Below are positions 43,988 through 54,216 of a DNA stretch of 64,000 bases, piece after piece. Within the stretch, counting starts at the first letter, position 1; the number at the start of each line of letters is the position of its first letter. Below the pieces are notes generated by a model. It ran no database searches. It saw only the letters and a list, made by a program, of their open reading frames with translations, and was not told the origin of the DNA. Source of the DNA: Buddleja alternifolia (taxonomy: Eukaryota; Streptophyta; Magnoliopsida; Lamiales; Scrophulariaceae). The translations under genes and the position numbers were made by a program. The DNA lies in contig CM033393.1 of the NCBI GenBank assembly GCA_019426215.1, positions 29,390,591 to 29,454,590 of the forward strand, given 5' to 3'.

Positions 43988-45209
43988 CTTGGATCATTTA
44001 AGACGTTTGTTCAAGATTATGAACAAATATGGTATGAAGCTCAATCCCTAAAAATGCACTTTTAGAGTAAGGGGAGGAAAGTTCTTGGGATTTATGGTTA
44101 CCCAACGAGGTATTGAGGCTAATCCAAAAAAATTCAAGTAATCTTGGACATGCCTTCACCACGAACTGTCAAGGACATTCAAAGGTTAACAGGCCGTATG
44201 GCCAGCTTGAATCGATTCATTTCACGAAGTGCGGATAAAGGGTTGCACTTCTTCAAGATACTTCGAAGTATCAAGAATTTTAAATGGAGTGAGGAATGCG
44301 AGAAAGCCTTCCTCGAAGAATTATCTGACCTCACCACCCCTATTAATAAAGCCTGTCTTAGGAAAAGATCTCCTCTTATACTTGGCAATTTCGAAATAAG
44401 CAATTAGTGTTGTTCTAGCTCGCAAGGTCGAATCTGAGCATCGTCCGGTTTATTACAACAGTAAGATGTTACAAGGGGCGGAGAAGAATTATCTTGTGAT
44501 CCAAAAATGGGCACTTGCATTAATCACTGCAGCTAAGAAATTATGTCCTTACTTCCAATTACATCACATCATGGTTCTAATGAACCAACCCTTGAAGCAA
44601 ATCCTTGCCAAGACCGATGCATCTAGAAAGCTTGTGAAGTGGGCAGTAGAATTGGGTGAGTACTCAATCGAATATCGACCTCGAACTTCAATCAAAGCTC
44701 AAATCATGGCCGACTTTTTAGTTGAGATGTCATCATTGTCCGAAAATGATGTAACGATTTCAAAAACTGACCAGTGGTTATTACATGTAGATGGTTCGTC
44801 AATGAGCCAACATGGAGGAGCTGGAGTTTGGCTTCAAGACCCGCATGAATGATCATGAATTTGCCATCAAGCTCAATTTTGACGTAACGAACAACGAGGT
44901 TGAATACGAAGCTTTGATTGCAGGCCTCAACATGGCTAAAAACCTAATCGTGAAAAAATTGAACGCATTTACTGATTCGCAACTCGTCGCAAACCAATTC
45001 AACGGAGCTTACAAAGCAAAGGAAAAAATGATGTGCATTTATATTTGCAGCGAGTAAAGAGCCTCATGGCCGACTTCGAAAAACTAACCTTGAATCAGGT
45101 TACAAAGATAATGTGTGACATTACATCGTATAATATAGAAGTTTACGAATGACAATTCTATATATTGAGGATATAAACTAAGCATCGAAAAACTAACATT
45201 AAATCAGGT
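43988..45209 (+). pseudogene. Gypsy reverse transcriptase end, RNase H and second RNase H
   Basis: The text starts after the lost YVDD box (LDHLRRLFKIMNKYGMKLNP) and continues with FLGFMVTQRGIEANP, the connection (DIQRLTGRMASLNRFISRSADKG) and the gypsy RNase H (WALALITAAKKLCPYFQLHHI, RPRTSIKAQIMADFL). A second, archaeal-type RNase H begins WLLHVDGSS with its catalytic Asp and continues EVEYEALIAGLNMA and DSQLVANQ. Frame changes near 44140, 44411, 44850 and 45057 break it. A 24-bp text occurs twice (45077-45100 and 45186-45209) around a small insertion. Two RNase H domains are the hallmark of Tat elements. Confidence 0.82.
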
Positions 45210-46534
45210 ACCTCGGGAGGAAAATGATCGAGCTGATGCTCTCTCTAAGTTTGCTAACCTAATCACGAGAGTGAAAAGTAGGCAAGTCACACTTCTTACT
45301 TCGGATCATTCTGAGATATCGGAAGAAGAATCCATCGATGTAATGGTATTAGATGAAGAAAATTCGTGGAAAGATGAGATAAAACAATACCTGGAAACAG
45401 GAAGGATGCCAACAAATCGAAATGAATCACGAAGGTTGATGTATCGAGCCGCAAGGTTTATAATCATCGATAATGAGTTGTACAAACGGTCTTCAGCAGA
45501 TCCACTTCTCCGATGTCTAGATCCATCCCAAACACTGTACGTAATGCAAGAAATTCATGAGGGTAGTTGCGGAAGCCATTCTGGAGGTCGAGTTTTTGGC
45601 ACAAAAGATCTTAAAACAAGGCTGTTTTTGGCCTACACTTGTCGAAGAAACCTTGAGCTTCGTCAAGAGATGTAAAGATTGTCAATTGCACTCAAATTTG
45701 TCTCACCAACACGCAGTCCCAATGGAACCTATAAAGGTCGCCTATCCTTTCGACCAATGGAGTATTGATATCTTAGGACCTTTTCCGCCTGCTACGGGCC
45801 AGAGAAAATTTATTATCGTTGCACTGGAGCATTTCACAAAATGGATCGAAGCTGAAGCAGTGGCAAAAATCATGGAGGGAGAGGTCATGAAATTTCTTTG
45901 GAAGAACATCGTTTGTAGATTTGGAGTTCCTCGATTATTAATATCGGATACTGGAACTCAGTTCAATGGAAAGACGGTAACGAGTTGGTGTACCAAAGTG
46001 AAAATTCGACAACACTTTACTGTTGTGGGAAATCCACAAGCTAATGGTCAAACTGAGGTGTGCAACAGAATCCTCCTTCAAGGGTTAAAGGTTAGAATCG
46101 AAGGGAAGAAAGGAAATTGGGCCGAGGAACTACCAAGAGTTCTTTGGTCTTACCGAACTACACCACGTAGTTCAACTGGAGAATCTCATTTTTTCCTTGT
46201 ATATGGATCGGAAGCGGTTATCCCATCTGAAATTGGTTTGACGACCCATCGGGTTTCTACATACGACCTAAACCTTGAAGAAAATCATATGGCAAGGTCA
46301 TTCCAACTTGATGTTATCGAAGAAAAGAGGGAGAAAGCGTACGCCAGGATTCTTATGCAAAAGAATGCAATGGCTCGAGCTTACAACAAAAACATGAAAC
46401 AAAGGAATTTTCAAGTCGGGGATTTGATTTTGAAGAAAGTAAAAGTATCGAAGCATGTGGGAAAGCTCGACACAAACTGGGAAGGACCCTTTAAGGTCAT
46501 CGAAGTTATGAAGTGTGGGACCTACTGCCTTTGA
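45210..46534 (+). pseudogene. Gypsy integrase of the Tat-like element
   Basis: The frame opens with PREENDRADALSKFAN (end of the second RNase H), an intervening linker, and an integrase zinc domain split by a frameshift at about 45600 (EIHEGSCGSHSGGR in one frame, CKDCQLHSNL in the next). The integrase core reads WSIDILGPFPPATGQRKF, ISDTGTQFNGK and NPQANGQTEVCNR, giving the D, D and E residues. The C-terminal region ends near GPFKVIEVMKCGTYCL with a TGA at 46532. A continuation (LPRPWNIHNLRKFY) can be followed past the stop to about 46600. Inactive through frameshifts. Confidence 0.85.
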
Positions 46535-46600
46535 GATATGGAAGGAAAAGATTTACCTCGTCCATGGAACATACATAATTTAAGAAAATTTTATGACTAA

Positions 46601-47209
46601 ACATCGTAATGGAAGCCACAATGGAGTTCCCTTTTGATGTTTGTATTACGATCTAGACAATATTCTGCTGGTTTTTATATCTTTCCATATAGCAATGAAA
46701 CACGTTTACATCTTATTATCCATATTTTATATGAAAACAAGTCAAATGGCATACTAACTTGCACGAGATATGATCTAAATGATGTATATTTTAGACCAGA
46801 GGGAAAACTAACACAACTTCATATGTTGTTTAATCATCCACAAAATGACGTAACACATCATGAATTATAGAACGAAGATATAAAGAACTACAAAAGACTT
46901 CTTCATAATAAGATCTAAGCTTTGTCCAAAAACTTAACTGTAATAATCTTCGAAGTAACACATAAGGCCAACATCGCCCATTCCACAAATTGCTTAAGGG
47001 CACTACGACCTATCAAAACCCATTCAAACAAGTGTTAAGGCACAAAACCCATCCAAAACAATTATCCAACATAAAATTAAATAAAGAGGCATGCAAGCCT
47101 AGCAAAAGTTCACCAAATAAATTTCCCTCATGTCCCGCCAACTTCATCGTCCGCTTCCTCGGCATCTTCGTCCATGTAAGACTGAGCAATGGACGCAAAC
47201 TCTGGGTAA
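46601..47209. other. Spacer between pol and the antisense ORF
   Basis: No convincing ORF on either strand; probable 3' region of pol transcript and of the antisense transcript. Confidence 0.45.
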
Positions 47210-48491
47210 TCAATGAAAGTACGTCGTGTGGCTAACCTCGAGACTGACAGAACGTAATGCCTTTTGTAGATCAAACTCTTCAAAAGAGTCACAAGAGTCA
47301 CAATCAAAATCAGTTTCTAGATGATGTTCTTGAATTAAGTAATACAGTGCCTTATTGAATCCATCACACATGTCACCTTCCGATTTGGCTAGAAGAATTT
47401 TCTTAAATGCTTTCGAAGAGGAGAAGTCTTTGGCTCCACCAAGCCTTTGTTCTATCATTTTCTGTTTAAACTCGTCGGATACTACGAAATCCTAACGACC
47501 TGCCACCCTTCCGGCATCAAATGATTGTTCAGCCATGGCTTTTTTCTCATCCAACTGTGCCTTCAAATCTTCTAGAGATTGGTTCAGTACTTCTATTTTC
47601 TCCTTTTCAATCTTCAAGGCTTCTCTGGCACCATCCCTCTAATCACGAACTTTGCCAAACATCTTTTTGTATTCCTCGATGCGAGTGTTATTTTTACCGG
47701 CTTTGTTCTTCCAAAAAGAAACACTCAATGATAAATGATGTAGATGAAGCCCAGCCTAGCAAAGAAAAAAACAATAAGTTACATTGTTATTACGTCAAAA
47801 ACGTGGGTATATATATAAATTACTACGATCTATTAGATAAATTACTAACCTTCATCAGATGATAAGCTCCTTCATCCTCCACTTCGGTGTAATGACGAGC
47901 CATCAACGCCGCCTTATCACGGGTCAAAAGAACGCTTTTGAACAATTCTAAAGACCCAGAATATTTCGGCGCATCGTTGATACTAGAATCAACATACACC
48001 CTCTAATTTGATTTTAACTGACTGCGAGTTTTATCCATAGGTGAACGAATCGCACCACCAAATACCTCGAATCTCTCCTGTAGAGATAAGGCTTCCATTT
48101 GATCCAGCAACTCGAAACTTTCATCAGGAATCGAAACAGGGACTTCGGAGGACACCCCATGTTCAATTCCGCTACGGCATGTCTTTTTGCTTGGCTAATG
48201 AGAATGATACAAGGACAAACTCGAGCTAAGGTTTCCGATTCTTTAGCCCGAGTTCCAGAACCTTCAGTACTATCAACAAGAATTGGTTCGACCACGTTGG
48301 TAGGATAATTTGTGGTTCCAAAAGGCAGAGCTTTGCTTGTGTTTACATTTCCTGATGAAGCTACAGCAGGAGGTAGCATTTCATCAATTCTACGATCCCC
48401 AACACTGGGTGTAGCAGCCCGAGCTTTACCTTTATTTTTATTCTTCACCTTCGTGGTGCGAGCTTCTTCAAGCATCTTGGCCTCATAGGAA
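47210..48491 (-). pseudogene. C-terminal part of the antisense gene of the Tat-like element
   Basis: Downstream of the main antisense ORF, minus-strand frames continue in pieces: a basic, alanine-rich stretch (EEARTTKVKNKNKGKARAATP, about 48400-48480), acidic text ending near 48240, and a helical C-terminus at 47210-47458 (IEQRLGGAKDFSSSKAFKK, ALYYLIQEHHLETDFDC). These could be later exons or frame-shifted coding sequence of one protein; I cannot place splice sites with confidence. The order and compositions resemble the C-terminal coiled-coil part of gypsy-type antisense proteins. Confidence 0.5.
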
Positions 48492-49559
48492 TCATCCATG
48501 ACTATGATTAAAAGCATAACATAAAGCAAATAAATTAGGAAAGTCAGTACAAAATGAAAACGTACCAAGAGAATCAGTAGTATCATCGGGATAGATCCGA
48601 GCTTGACTAAATCCACAGTGAACCAATATGGATTCGGTCAATATCTCCTCAGTTTTAAACCATGTATGAAGATTATCACGAATGAAAGACGAACCCCAGG
48701 TTACATCGCCATAATCCTCTGGTTCACGAACCCTCAAGTTCCATTTTCTCGGTACTCCCCAAGCTTCGTTATTAGGCTTAGCGATATAGAAAAAGTGAGG
48801 TTTCCAATCGCCATATGAAGATGTTGTAACACTCAAACATCTTTGATTACTCCGAGGTGAAATGTAAAAAAGACCTTCCCCATCATTTTTAGACTCACGA
48901 CATATACGGAATAGGCTCCAAAAATGAGCAAAACTAATATCCACATTGAACCCACACATTAAGACGATGAAGCAATTTATTAATCTATATGAGTTCGGTA
49001 ATAATTGTGTAGGACTCAATCGAAGCCTATTTAATATCTTGATGTGAATATCGTGTAGAGGAAACCTTAAACTGGCCATTAAGTGAGCTATGTGAAAACA
49101 CCTATAGTGTTTCGGTGGACGATGTAACCTATCTTCAGCATTGGGGATAAGAATTTTATAATTTGCGGGTATATGATAAGTAGACCTAAGATGATCGATT
49201 TGATTAGCTTTTATCTTCGAACTCTTGGATAACCAAGAGGCGTTTTGAGCCTTCCTCGAACTAAAAACAAAGAGGTTAGCATTAACCTCACTACCACCTT
49301 CACTATCTACAGGAAGATCATCCACTTCATTTTTATTATTGATGTTACCTATACCATTATTCCCATCACCTTGCTCATCCATGGTAATATTCACGGAGAC
49401 TCTTCGACCTACATTATGAATAAGTTGGTCACGAGTGCTGGAAAGATTGGATGATAGACTCAAACTCAACTCAACTCGGGGGTCCGAGTATTCTACATTA
49501 TTATTGTCATTCGAGACATAAGTATCAATATCCTTAAAAGTTCTATTCGAACTATCCAT
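48492..49559 (-). CDS. Antisense ORF with a putative gypsy-type transposon domain
   Basis: A 355-codon frame opposite to pol begins with an acidic, Ser/Asn-rich N-terminus. A globular region (about residues 135-300) has the text of the family annotated in plants as putative gypsy-type transposon (Transposase_28): RFPLHDIHIKILNRLRLSPTQLLPNSYRLINCF, then FAHFWSLFRI and SYGDWKPHFFYI. That assignment is from memory. Tat elements such as Grande and Retand carry antisense ORFs between integrase and 3' LTR, where this one lies. A TATA box sits 254 bp upstream (49813-49824). The function of these proteins is unknown. The frame is more intact than pol on the other strand. Confidence 0.7.
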   Translation of the reverse strand: MDSSNRTFKDIDTYVSNDNNNVEYSDPRVELSLSLSSNLSSTRDQLIHNVGRRVSVNITMDEQGDGNNGIGNINNKNEVDDLPVDSEGGSEVNANLFVFSSRKAQNASWLSKSSKIKANQIDHLRSTYHIPANYKILIPNAEDRLHRPPKHYRCFHIAHLMASLRFPLHDIHIKILNRLRLSPTQLLPNSYRLINCFIVLMCGFNVDISFAHFWSLFRICRESKNDGEGLFYISPRSNQRCLSVTTSSYGDWKPHFFYIAKPNNEAWGVPRKWNLRVREPEDYGDVTWGSSFIRDNLHTWFKTEEILTESILVHCGFSQARIYPDDTTDSLGTFSFCTDFPNLFALCYAFNHSHG

Positions 49560-49812
49560 ACTATCGGATATCTCGTTATTATTAACGGAAGGAATTGATC
49601 TATTTGGACGAGCCCTAAATACAAATACAGTAAAAAATAAATAGAATATATATGAAGAAGAATACGAACCTACAGACGTCGAAGAATGGAAGTAAATCGT
49701 GAATCACCGAAGTACGCACCACTCATAACCCACCGAAGTACTTAATATTTGCTCAAAGGAACCCATTTGGAAATACGAAAAAGTAAAAAATGTAAAAATG
49801 GAGAAGTTACCG

Positions 49813-49824
49813 CCTATTTATAGG
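49813..49824 (-). promoter_or_regulatory. TATA box for the antisense ORF
   Basis: CCTATAAATAGG reads on both strands but is placed about 254 bp before the antisense ATG, with a C-rich stretch just upstream on the minus strand. It is the best candidate core promoter for that gene. Confidence 0.55.
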
Positions 49825-50132
49825 GGGAACGCAAAAATCCAATGATGGACAATATAAACGCTATTTGAAATTGATGGATGAGATTAATCGACGTTTCAAA
49901 GGATGGGAGATGACGTCGACTGACAGCTCATGATTATAAAAAGACGCACCGTACAATAAATGGCCGTATCCAGTAATAAATGCACTGACATGAAAGTACA
50001 GACAGGATAGATAAAAGATGGATGATGAATAGTTTCTTAAGACCTAAATTATCTAGTAAAAATTATTATTATTATACTTCGCCAGTCCTTACTTCGAACT
50101 AAAAATATTCCACTCCTCACTAAAAACTAATG
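49825..50132. other. Region between antisense promoter and polypurine tract
   Basis: Noncoding sequence of the Tat-like element; nothing further recognised. Confidence 0.5.
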
Positions 50133-50143
50133 AAGTGGGGGAC
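50133..50143 (+). other. Polypurine tract of the Tat-like element
   Basis: AAGTGGGGGAC directly before the proposed 3' LTR, typical in text and position. Confidence 0.65.
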
Positions 50144-50694
50144 TAGATGGTATGCCTAATTTTGGTCATATTTAATATACTAATAATAAAGGCCCAATGC
50201 TTACTATAAAGGCCCAAATCCAAAACTAAGCCCACAATAGCAGGACCCGCGTGAACATTACGGATCGTCTACGACCCGATCCATAACCGGGTTCATAAGA
50301 AGCGTCAGATTAATACACGTGGAACGATCCGGCAACTACACATGTTGATTACTTATTCGTACATGGTGTCAATTATAAATACCCTCATGTATGACAAAAG
50401 GAGGGTACGCAATCACTATTCACTAAATTCACTGTAGCTCCGAGCTATGAGCTTCGATCTAGATTCTAAGTAGATCCACTTATAAATTACGAGGTTTATG
50501 TTAGGACTTATTAATTGAATTGAACTGAATTACGTTAGATTTGATCCCATTTGAGGTACGTAGGCAGCTCTATCATTGAGTGCAGTCTATAATCCATTGA
50601 TCTTCGGGTCGAGTCCTACCCGAACCTCGACTGGTTCGTGTTGCAGCTCTAACGAAGTACGACCCAGATCAAAGACTATTTTTCATTTATATCA
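50144..50694 (+). repeat. 3' LTR of the Tat-like element
   Basis: It begins just after the polypurine tract (TAGATGG, the expected TG altered to TA) and may end at ATCA (50694). A TATA box TATAAATA at 50374-50381 is in the expected orientation. The partner LTR is missing, so the outer end is uncertain. Confidence 0.5.
50374..50381 (+). promoter_or_regulatory. TATA box in the Tat-like 3' LTR
   Basis: TATAAATA, about 230 bp into the LTR, consistent with a U3 promoter. Confidence 0.5.
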
Positions 50695-51599
50695 GGGTTT
50701 TTTTTTTGAGGGGGGGGGGGGATGTGGATGTTTCATCTATAAAAATGGAGGTCATCTTTCATACATTTACAACTCAATATTCTGAAAAGAATAAAACAAA
50801 GAGAAGAATGGTGGAAGTGAACAAGTACTGCTATTGACATCCTGGTAAAAGGGAATTTTAAAAGAGGAGAATGAAGTGCCATAATAATGATGATTGAGAG
50901 AAGCTACCTGTTGGTGTCGATCGAGTGGAATGAATGTGGCACCATGTATTACAGAGGGGCTAACTTGGAAGAACACTAAGAGAATCACACTTGAGCTCTA
51001 CAAATTACAAACATATTTTTGGCCCACTATTGATTTAAGTAGATCATAATATTTATATATATAAACTGCTTACTTATAATAGTTCAACTATATCTCCACC
51101 TACATGCACACTATATATATATATATATATATAAAAATAACTTGTGGGTGATCAGTCATTAAAGTAAATGATGGAGTTTATCTATTAAATTGATTTCTTG
51201 GATTTGTAATAAAAGTTGAGTAGGTTTTAACAAGGTTTTCTTCTTGTTGCTTAAATTTGACATACTTCTTACTTATAATGTTGATTTATCGTAATTTATT
51301 ATGAAACAAGATTAAAAATCACTCACAAGGCAATGAGAAGTGCACAAAATCAGTTACTTGAATGATAGAACCAATTGGCTAATGCTAAATATTTTTATCC
51401 AAGAGATAATTGACTCAACCAACAGGATCTTAGAAATAGTTATAGTTATTGAACTCTAAATAAATTAGAGAGAGATGAAATAAGAAGAGAACAGAATGCT
51501 ACTACACAATATGATTCTACAATGCCTCTTTCCATGTCAAGCATGCTGATATAGTAGCCACATGCACGCTGAAAATTTATGATAAATTATCAAAAAAAA
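50695..51599. other. Intergenic stretch with a 12-G run and a weak minus-strand ORF
   Basis: A G run lies at 50710-50721 and a TA microsatellite at 51112-51133. A 73-codon minus-strand ORF (50767-50988) starts with a hydrophobic segment (MILLVFFQVSPSVIHG) and contains a possible splice donor (CAACAG|GTAGCT), but resembles nothing I know. I do not call it a gene. Confidence 0.4.
51112..51133. repeat. TA microsatellite
   Basis: About eleven TA units. Confidence 0.85.
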
Positions 51600-52257
51600 T
51601 TAGTATGACTAGTTTTTTTTTCAAACATAAGCTAAAATTTGTCGACAGTTTCGTGCGACTTAACGAGAAAATCCATAACACATTGTACGATGATCGGAAT
51701 CATAAACCATTTTTTTTCTTTAAAAGTAGACACATAGGACTTTCCAAACTTGTATGAATTATCAAGAAACGTCTAGTATAAAATATTTTTTTCTTCAAAC
51801 GTAAGCTAAAATTTAATGATAGTTTTCTGCGACTTCACGAGAAAATCCATAATACATTGTACAATGCTCAAAATCATGAACCTTTTTTTTAAATTCAAAA
51901 TAGACACATAGATTTTCGAAAATATATGACATATTATCATGAACCATTTAGTACAAAACAGTTGTGTATTCAAACTTAAACTAAAATTTATCAATAATTT
52001 TGCGCGACTTCACGAGAAAGTCCATAACACACTGTACGATACTCCGAATCATAAACCACTTTTTTTCCTTTCAAAGTATACACATTGACCTTTCAGAAAA
52101 TGTATGACACATTAATTATCAAAAAAAATTTAGTATGAAACAGATTTTTCCTTAAATGTGGGCTAAAATTTATCGGCAGTTTTGCGCAACTTCACGAGAA
52201 TATCCATAACACACTGTAGGTTGTTCAGAATCATAAATCTTATTTTTCCCTTTAAAG
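51600..52257. repeat. Tandem repeat of about 175 bp, first block
   Basis: The phrase GCTAAAATTT recurs at 51631, 51805, 51980 (as ACTAAAATTT) and 52162, periods 174, 175 and 182 bp. Each unit also holds a TTTGCGCGACTTCACGAGAA-like phrase, a CATAACACATTGTA phrase and an AGTAGACACATAG-like phrase. Units are diverged by roughly a fifth. The array resumes at 53246. Confidence 0.85.
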
Positions 52258-53245
52258 TATGGACGGATCCAGAATTGACTTCCTGGGAGGGCCGAAGCAT
52301 TAAAGTAAATTTTTACCAATATTTATGAGTATATTTTTAAACTTATTTTAGTAAAAGATAAATAGAATAACCATTATCATGTTAAGAAAAACAAAACTAA
52401 ATTTCAATAAGTTTATAGTAGTTTCCAAATATAAAAAATTCTTCAAAAAGTTTATCGAAGTTTATATTATGTTCTAACTAGTTTTTAATCCGTAAATAAA
52501 AATATAATTGGCAGTAACAACAATAGATTATGGTTATACTATCTTACAAAAACTACTCAAAAAACAAATACATTCAATTAAAAATTAATTTATATAAACT
52601 TTAAAGCAAACTAAAGAACATGTAATTCTCTACACTAAAAAATTAAGGTTATTATTTACTAAAACTCTTTTAAAATTATAAAATAATATAATACGATTAG
52701 TTCATACTTTGTGGTGGATAAACTCTAAATAATCGAAGGATGATCGATTTTTTCTTGTCTTTAGATGTGTTGATGTCTTGTATATTTTTCCTTCTCAAAG
52801 AGCCCTTTTTATAGTTCTCTGAGAATAATGTGTTGTTAATTCTAATTCTAATATGTTTAGAAGAGTAGTTTAAAAGAAAAGTCTTTATCAATTCTTATCT
52901 TAATAAATATACAATAGAAGTTTAAAAATGAAATTAAAATTATTGCCAAATCAATTTTCTTTTTCATGGTAATTACCCTTTTTTTAAAATCAATATATGG
53001 GCATCATATTATAATCCGTTGCCTTTAAAATTGAGAAAAGAGCTTTAAAAATAAAAATTGCATAATGTGGGAAGAAAGGGAAACGAACTTGGCCCTCACT
53101 GGTGTAAGCAGATATAGCCAAGCCTTTCACCAACTCTACCAGATGAGTTTTTGTCTTATGTATAGAATAGAAAAAATATGTTGGGGGGGGGGGGGATATT
53201 ATAAAATCATATACAATCTATAGAAAAAAATTTAAATTTGTCCCT
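52258..53245. mobile_element. Insertion in the tandem repeat, hAT-like
   Basis: The repeat text breaks after TTTAAAGTAT and resumes with ATACACATAG, so about 988 bp has been inserted. Its left end, GGACGGATCCAGAATT, is of the type common at plant hAT-derived elements. It contains a 13-G run (53183-53195) and a tRNA-like segment (53078-53141). No TSD or transposase was identified. Confidence 0.5.
53078..53141 (-). other. tRNA-like segment with degenerate A and B boxes
   Basis: On the minus strand TGGTAGAGTTGG (53130-53141) resembles a Pol III A box and AAGTTCGTTTCCC (53078-53090) a B box. The segment does not fold into an obvious tRNA and is more likely a tRNA-derived remnant than a gene. Confidence 0.3.
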
Positions 53246-53560
53246 CTATATACACATAGTTATTCTAGAAAATGTATGATACATTATTAAGAAATATATA
53301 ATATGAAAACGATTTTTTATCAAATGTAAGCTAAAATTTGTCGGCAGTTTTGCGCGACTTCACGAAAATGTCCATAACGCATTGTAGAATTCTCGAAATC
53401 ATAAACCCTTTGTTTTTCTTTTAAAGTAGACACATAGAACATTTTGTAAATGTATGATAAATTATAAATACATATCTAGTATGAAACAAAATTGTCTTCA
53501 AACGTAGGCTAAAATCTGTTAAAAGTTTTACTATAATCATACTTCATTTTCGCTTTACCC
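53246..53560. repeat. Tandem repeat of about 175 bp, second block
   Basis: Two further units have GCTAAAATTT at 53330 and GCTAAAATCT at 53508 (period 178 bp) and share the other phrases of the first block. Confidence 0.8.
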
Positions 53561-54216
53561 ATACTTCTTCTTTAATATATTCATATGTCAAGTGTACTTT
53601 AAGCATACTTCATCTTAGCTGTAACAATATTTCTGGTTCGTTTTAATCATACTTCATGTTGAGGATGGAAGACGGTTCCGGCGCCAGCGATCACCGGAGG
53701 TGTAATCTGTGACAGTGCCTGTCGCCGGAGGTGTTGCCGCTAGTGATAGTCAACGGTGGTCGCCGGCGCCGCCGGCATGGTGATGGCAGCGGTTGGCGGT
53801 GGGGTGGTTGGTGATGGGGATGGGAGAAAATGAAAAATAGAAAAGAAAAATACAAGATAGAAAATAAAAAGGAAAATAGAAAAGAATAAGAAATGGCATT
53901 ATGTAATTATTTGTGTGAGTTGGGGTAATTGAGTCTTTTTACAAGGACTAGGGAGTAAATCATAAGTTTAACTTATTTGCAATTGGGGGGTGAAGAGTTT
54001 AAAATTGTGAGTGCATGAATGGTTTAGGGCTTTGGGGATTTATCCTCAAAAAGCCGTTAATATGTATATATATATATATATATATATAGACTGATTGACT
54101 GACAAACAGGTGTACTGCTACTGTTTATATTTATACAATTATTTTAGTCACCCAAAAAGCATTATGCATTCATTGATGTTTCTATAAATATATAGTAACT
54201 TGTCAATATTATTTTT
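53561..54216. other. Mixed stretch: CATACTTC repeats, a GC-rich patch and a TA microsatellite
   Basis: CATACTTC occurs several times between about 53535 and 53660. A GC-rich patch at about 53675-53820 includes the self-complementary CGCCGGCGCCGCCGGC (53761-53776). TA repeats lie at 54063-54089. I see no gene. Confidence 0.5.

Larger units (their letters stand above)
43988..50694 (+). mobile_element. Tat-like Ty3/gypsy element, 5'-truncated
   Basis: From 43988 the plus strand carries the end of reverse transcriptase, RNase H, an additional RNase H domain, integrase, a long region with an antisense ORF, a polypurine tract and a 3' LTR. The double RNase H and antisense ORF suit the Tat lineage (Ogre, Retand, Grande types). 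LTR1, gag, protease and most of reverse transcriptase are missing to the left, where the LTR fragment lies. Confidence 0.8.

Noticed and set aside
51600..53560. CRISPR-like array
   Set aside because: Units are about 175 bp with no short repeat and unique spacer alternation, and the DNA is plant; it is a tandem repeat.
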